Shown here: one piece after another, positions 60,202-64,000 of the stretch
Position numbering within the stretch: position 1 is the stretch's first letter
Layout: each line of letters starts with the position of its first letter
From: Antiquaquibacter oligotrophicus
GTDB taxonomy: Bacteria > Actinomycetota > Actinomycetes > Actinomycetales > Microbacteriaceae
Direction: 5' to 3'
Length of the DNA: 64,000 nucleotides
NCBI RefSeq assembly: GCF_020535405.1
Contig: NZ_CP085036.1
Coordinates: 1,116,001 to 1,180,000 of the forward strand
Made by a program: the position numbers and the translations under genes
The notes under the pieces: model-generated
What the model saw: the letters and a program-made list of their open reading frames with translations, nothing else
Database searches by the model: none
What the model was told of the DNA's origin: nothing

Positions 60202-61422
60202 TCAGCCCAGAAGTGTCTCCCCGATATAGCCACCCTCGCTGCATCCCGGAGGCACGGCGAATACCGCGGAGCCGATGGGAGTCGTCCACTCGTTGAGCAG
60301 ATCGAGGTCGGCGAGACGCTGCTGGATGGGCACGAACTGCGCGTCGACGTCGGCCTGGAATGACGCAAACAGCAACCCGGATTCCGACACCGATTCGCCG
60401 GCGGGGCGTTCGTCGTAGTTGTAGCCGCGACGGAAGATGCGCTGCCGTTCGTCGTCGGGGCGGGAGCGGCGCACGTGCGAGAACTCCGGGATCACCGGGA
60501 ACCCGATACTGGTCTTGGCCTCGAAGTCCGGCTCGTCGAATTCGTCAGTGCCGGTGAGAGGTGCACCGTTGGCAAGCGTTCGCCCGACGGACTGCTCGCG
60601 GCCACCACGATCCAGGCGGTCCCACTTGTCGAGGTCCATCCGGATGCGACGCAGCACGAGACTCGTGCCGCCAGCGAGCCATCCGCGCTCCGCCCACACG
60701 ATCCGGTCGAACTCCTCGGTGCCCGGTTGTGCATTGGTTGTGCCATCCACCTGACCGAAAAGATTGCGCATGGTGGTGCCGGGTCGCTCGGAACCGTAGG
60801 CACGACGGAAGCCCGCCTGGGTCCAGCGCACCGTCGCAAAACTGCGGGTGTCCTTGAGGAGCATGCGTGTGGCGTGCGCGACCGTCAGCGGGTCGTCGGC
60901 GGCGATCTGCAACAGAAGGTCGCCATCCGTGAACGCCGGGTCGAGCTTGTCGATGCTGAACGGCGGCAGGGGACGCAGCCAGGTTGGTGCATTACCCCCG
61001 GCACGCGACACGAACTCGGGGCCGAACCCGAACGTCACCGTCAGTCGCGCGGGAACAACTGCGAGCTCCGGCTCCGAATCGGCGAGCGCCTTGACACCCT
61101 GGGTGAGGCGGGCGGCATCCCCCGTGAGGATGCTCATAAGTCTGCGGAGGGCATCCCGATCCGTCTCCGGAAGCAGATCGAGCGCGATGAACGTGGCATG
61201 CGCTTGTGCTGCGTCGGCGATGCCCGCCTGGTGCCTGCCGTAGAACGGCACGATCTCGGCGCCGTTGAGCGCGGCCGCCGCCTCCGGGCTCGATGACCGG
61301 TTCAGTACGAGGTCGGCGCCCACCGCCGCGGCGGCGCCGACACCGGCGACAGCTCCCCCGATGAGGAACTGTCGCCGGCTCGGTACGAACCGACCAGAGC
61401 TTTTAGCCTGGTCGGCGCTCAT
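60202..61422 (-). CDS. Tat-exported DyP-type peroxidase
   Basis: The 406-residue haem peroxidase has a Tat signal SRRQFLIGGAV (about 16-45), the DyP motif GQVDGTTN (about 225) with the catalytic Asp, the proximal His region EFSHVRRSRP (about 315) and the C-terminal LLFASFQADVDAQF. It is EfeB-like in length, but the usual EfeU/EfeO iron-uptake genes are absent. It directly follows a PCuAC gene, sharing one base (61422). In Streptomyces lividans a DyP peroxidase works with an extracytoplasmic copper chaperone, so a similar copper link is plausible (inference). Confidence 0.93.
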   Translation of the reverse strand: MSADQAKSSGRFVPSRRQFLIGGAVAGVGAAAAVGADLVLNRSSSPEAAAALNGAEIVPFYGRHQAGIADAAQAHATFIALDLLPETDRDALRRLMSILTGDAARLTQGVKALADSEPELAVVPARLTVTFGFGPEFVSRAGGNAPTWLRPLPPFSIDKLDPAFTDGDLLLQIAADDPLTVAHATRMLLKDTRSFATVRWTQAGFRRAYGSERPGTTMRNLFGQVDGTTNAQPGTEEFDRIVWAERGWLAGGTSLVLRRIRMDLDKWDRLDRGGREQSVGRTLANGAPLTGTDEFDEPDFEAKTSIGFPVIPEFSHVRRSRPDDERQRIFRRGYNYDERPAGESVSESGLLFASFQADVDAQFVPIQQRLADLDLLNEWTTPIGSAVFAVPPGCSEGGYIGETLLG

Positions 61423-61958
61423 TACTGACCCATGTCCATTCCGCCGTCCATCTCCATGCCGTCGCCCTCGTAGTTCTCGTTGGCGCCGGAGTAGTCCTTG
61501 ACGGGTGCGGTGAACGTGTACTCGGAACCGTCGGCGAAGGTGAGGGTGAACTCGACCTCCTCGCCCGCGGCGAGCGGGCCGGTGAGACCCATGAGCATGA
61601 TGTGGTTCGCGCCGGGCTCAAGCGGGAAGCTCGAGCCGGCAGGGATGACGAATCCGCCATCCTTCTCCTGCATGACCATCTCGCCGCTGTCGTTCTCCAC
61701 GGTCTCGTGGAGTTCGATCATCGGGGAAGCTGCCGTGGTCGCGGAGACGATCGTTGCGTCCGCCGAACCGGAGTTCTCGAGGATGCCGAACGCTGCCGAC
61801 ATCCCCTCCTCGGCCGACTTGACCCACGCGTCGGTGATGACAACGCTGTCGGCCTGAGGCGCGGCAGACTCCGGTGCCTCCGACGCGGGAGCGCAGCCCG
61901 CGAGCGCGAGGAGAGCTACGGCGACAGCGGCGAGGGTGGACGTGGTCTTGGTGTTCAT
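61422..61958 (-). CDS. Periplasmic-type copper chaperone PCuAC, lipoprotein
   Basis: The 178-residue product has a lipobox LAGC (Cys about 22) and the copper-binding pattern HxnM...HxM seen in IELHETV (about 82), GEMVMQ and NHIMLMGL (about 122). An unusual Met-rich tail GDGMEMDGGMDMGQ adds potential Cu(I) ligands. PCuAC proteins bind Cu(I) and deliver it to cuproenzymes. It overlaps copC by 4 bases and the DyP gene by 1. Confidence 0.92.
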   Translation of the reverse strand: MNTKTTSTLAAVAVALLALAGCAPASEAPESAAPQADSVVITDAWVKSAEEGMSAAFGILENSGSADATIVSATTAASPMIELHETVENDSGEMVMQEKDGGFVIPAGSSFPLEPGANHIMLMGLTGPLAAGEEVEFTLTFADGSEYTFTAPVKDYSGANENYEGDGMEMDGGMDMGQ

Positions 61959-62578
61959 TGTTGTGCCTTTCGGGACGTGGCCGGCCGGTCGTCAGCGACC
62001 GGGCCGGGGCCAGCGGCGGCACGTGCCGACCGCTGGCGGAAGAGAAGGAAAATGAGGAACGCGGAGGCCGCGACAAGGGCCCCCAGCACTCCGAAGAGGA
62101 TCGTGCGCAGAAGCGACTGATCCTCCCCCGTGTTCTGATCCACGGTGGATGCGACGACCGGCTCCGGTGTGGCCGCCACCGGGCGAGTGAGAGGTTCAGC
62201 GTCACCGATCGTGAACGGGATGACCCCGCTGATCGGATGCCCGTCCTCGCCGATCACACGCCAGCGCACCTCGTACCCCGCGACGGGCATGCCCTGGTCG
62301 AGCGTCGTGACAACAAACGGCCCATCAACGGTCGACGCAGAACTCACCCAATCGGTGCCATCGGCATCGACAACGAGCACGAGCGCACCGATCTCCATGA
62401 CATCGGTCGTGAACTCAAGGCGGATCTCGGTGGGAGCCTCGGCGAGGCTCTCACCCTCCGACGGCGAACTCGACACGAGGTCATCGTGGGCGTGCGCTGC
62501 CGGCACCCCGACGAGGCAGAGCGCGGCAACGAGTGCTGCCCCGGAGAGGAGCAGACGGGTGGAACGGGGGAAACGCAT
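61955..62578 (-). CDS. copC: CopC-domain copper resistance/homeostasis protein
   Basis: The 207-residue product has a signal peptide (about 1-30) ending AHAHDDL, so the mature N-terminus is His-Asp as in CopC Cu(II) sites. The CopC Ig-like domain follows (SSPSEGESL, VRWRVIGEDGHPISG), then a membrane helix (about 158-182) and a charged tail. It lacks the CopD part of YcnJ-type fusions. It lies between a membrane protein and PCuAC genes in one minus-strand operon. Confidence 0.92.
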   Translation of the reverse strand: MRFPRSTRLLLSGAALVAALCLVGVPAAHAHDDLVSSSPSEGESLAEAPTEIRLEFTTDVMEIGALVLVVDADGTDWVSSASTVDGPFVVTTLDQGMPVAGYEVRWRVIGEDGHPISGVIPFTIGDAEPLTRPVAATPEPVVASTVDQNTGEDQSLLRTILFGVLGALVAASAFLIFLLFRQRSARAAAGPGPVADDRPATSRKAQQ

Positions 62579-62684
62579 GGCAGGTCCTCACTGCGCGCTC
62601 GAGTGTGCGCACGTGTGCCGATGCGCACGGAGGCGCGCACGGCAGTTCGCTGGCGCGCCAATTCAGGGCGCGCCGGGGAGTGGA

Positions 62685-63266
62685 TCAGACTGCCAGGACT
62701 GGTGGGCCGCGCCGGGGTGCGACGGAGGCTGCGTCCAGCAGGGAGCGCGCGATACGCACGTGCCAGTGCATGGGTGCTGCGGGGCGGGGCTCGGATGCCG
62801 GAACTACCGCGATCGTGGCGGCACGGAGCATCCGGTGCGTGAGGAGGAGCACGAGCTCGGCGAGCGAACGCAGAACTCGCTCACCGTAGAAGAGCGCAAG
62901 CACGGTGACGACGCCCGCGACGAGGTGGCCGATGCTCATGCTGGTGGCGCCGTGCGCGGCGCCAGAGTCGACGACCACACCGTGCCCGTGGTGGGCGTGC
63001 AGCACATGCGTCGACGAGCTGCCGAGCACAAACAGGAAGTGGAAGAGCACCTGCGAGACGGCGACCGAGATGCTGAGACGCAGGAGCGAGAGGGCGCGGC
63101 CGGCGATGAGGACGCACACGGCGCCCGAGAGAACGAGGGATGCGACGAGCCCGAACGGACCCGGAAAACTTCCCCCACCCGCGACGTGACCGAAGAGCGC
63201 AACAAAAGTGGCAAGGGAGGCTGCGGATAGCCCCTTTGCCACGTGCGTCGCCCTGTTGACAGTCAC
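62685..63266 (-). CDS. His-rich membrane protein of the copper operon
   Basis: The 193-residue product (GTG at 63266) has about four membrane helices. Between the second and third lies a loop with HVLHAHHGHG (about 87-96), a strong metal-ligand cluster, and a further His pair near the C-terminus (MHWHVR). No recognised family. It is the first gene of the putative copper operon, 106 bases before copC. I infer a role in copper or another metal at the membrane. Confidence 0.72.
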   Translation of the reverse strand: MTVNRATHVAKGLSAASLATFVALFGHVAGGGSFPGPFGLVASLVLSGAVCVLIAGRALSLLRLSISVAVSQVLFHFLFVLGSSSTHVLHAHHGHGVVVDSGAAHGATSMSIGHLVAGVVTVLALFYGERVLRSLAELVLLLTHRMLRAATIAVVPASEPRPAAPMHWHVRIARSLLDAASVAPRRGPPVLAV

Positions 63267-63303
63267 GTGCTCATTCTTACAGGGGATTGCCGTTTTACGC
63301 GAT

Positions 63304-63343
63304 GCTCCGCCCGGAGTCCGTGGAACGGCGGTCGGGGCGGAGC
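63304..63343 (-). terminator. Hairpin downstream of the FtsX-type permease gene
   Basis: GCTCCGCCC pairs with GGGCGGAGC across a 22-base loop, just after the permease stop and before the His-rich membrane protein gene. Confidence 0.5.
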
Positions 63344-63349
63344 GCGCGA

Positions 63350-64000
63350 CTACTCGTACCGCAGCGACTGCACGGGGTCGGCCCTGGCCGCCCGGGCGGC
63401 CGGGAGCGTGCCCGCCAGGAACGCGATTCCCATGACGATGAGAATGATCGTGGCAATCGATACCGGATCGAAGGCGATAAGGGTCAGCCCGGGAAGCTCG
63501 GCGAGGAGCGACGTGGACAGCGCCGAACTGATCGCCGTGCCCGCAAACATTGCCAGGACGACCCCGATGGCGCTTCCCAGGAACCCGATGAACGCCGCCT
63601 CCAAACTGAAGAGAGAGAAGACCCGGCCGCTGCCCATTCCCATCGCCTTCATAAGACCGATCTCCCGCGTGCGCTCCTGAACGGACATGAAGAGGGTGTT
63701 GACGATACCGAAGCTCGCCGCGAGTAGAGCAATGATGGCGAACGCGTTGAGCACGAGGACAATGCCGTCGATGACGGTCGTCACGGTTCCGAGTTGGTCG
63801 GCAACCGTGGTGCCTGTGAAGCCTGCATCCTCGAGTCGGGCGGTGAGCGCTTCGATGTCCTCCTCAGTGGCCTCGGGATCGAACCACACCGTCGCACTGA
63901 GGTAGCGCTCCGCTTGGTCCACAGTGAGGCCGGTGCTCTGTGCGTCGAAGAGTGCATCCGACAACGCGCTGTTGAGGAGGGCGCTCGAGCCCCCGGGCGA
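63350..64000 (-). CDS. FtsX/MacB-type ABC transporter permease, 5' end outside the window
   Basis: The frame is open from the right edge to the stop at 63350 (about 216 residues of the C-terminal part). It contains a periplasmic-type domain end, then three membrane helices with the family pattern NTLFMSVQERTREIGLMKA, LEAAFIGFLGSAIG and LPAARAARADPVQSLRYE. MacB/FtsX permeases work with an ATPase that is expected upstream beyond the window. The substrate is unknown. Confidence 0.93.
   Translation of the reverse strand, partial: SPGGSSALLNSALSDALFDAQSTGLTVDQAERYLSATVWFDPEATEEDIEALTARLEDAGFTGTTVADQLGTVTTVIDGIVLVLNAFAIIALLAASFGIVNTLFMSVQERTREIGLMKAMGMGSGRVFSLFSLEAAFIGFLGSAIGVVLAMFAGTAISSALSTSLLAELPGLTLIAFDPVSIATIILIVMGIAFLAGTLPAARAARADPVQSLRYE

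Overview
The window is a high-GC, gene-dense chromosomal segment from an actinobacterium. Microbacteriaceae is the most likely family (inference). Supporting signs are strong G/C third-position codon bias, many GTG and TTG starts, three cell-wall-binding type 2 repeats on a large surface protein, three LAxTG-type (class E sortase) anchors, and actinobacterial-type RpoB, RpoC, EF-Tu and EF-G. No rRNA, tRNA, CRISPR array, insertion sequence or phage module was seen. The strong bias leaves long stop-free antisense frames, so many long apparent ORFs are artefacts.

Layout. 1-3032 (minus): an acyltransferase cut by the window edge, preceded by an MMPL-type RND transporter. 3154-7611: a 1485-residue secreted multidomain protein (PA14, sugar-dehydrogenase-like propeller, CBM6/35, DUF1080, three CWB2 repeats). 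7834-12179: the str operon rpsL-rpsG-fusA-tuf with inter-gene hairpins and a good promoter. 12463-13666: two overlapping genes for uncharacterised membrane proteins. 13741-24991: a complete type IV pilus cluster in the order pilB-pilT-pilC-pilA, three minor or atypical prepilins, pilD-pilM-pilN-pilO. 25085-28478: a small unknown protein, then a plus-strand two-component system whose third gene looks like a degenerate kinase. 28635-36088: rpoB-rpoC. The pilus cluster and the two-component genes therefore sit between rpoBC and the str operon.

36388-47717 is a mixed surface and metabolic region: a four-module Ig/cadherin-like LASTG protein, a large ATPase-LuxR regulator, two truncated haemoglobins flanking a GH144-like secreted glucanase and a ureohydrolase, a spermidine-synthase-like protein, a LAATG surface protein and a lipoprotein sugar dehydrogenase. 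47792-53505 holds small housekeeping or unknown genes (SprT-like, DUF427, SRPBCC, a DEAD-box helicase with an Arg/Gly-rich tail, CGNR zinc finger, ComB-like, NUDIX-like, an esterase) and an isolated long inverted repeat.

53502-64000 holds a 1260-residue LASTG protein with six lamin-tail modules, a zinc-ribbon/GIY-YIG-like protein, an OPG-type acyltransferase, an F420/NADP reductase-like protein, CsbD, a putative extracytoplasmic copper operon (His-rich membrane protein, CopC, PCuAC, Tat-exported DyP peroxidase) and a FtsX/MacB permease cut by the right edge. The main theme outside the housekeeping genes is the cell surface: pili, sorted proteins, secreted carbohydrate-active proteins and copper handling.
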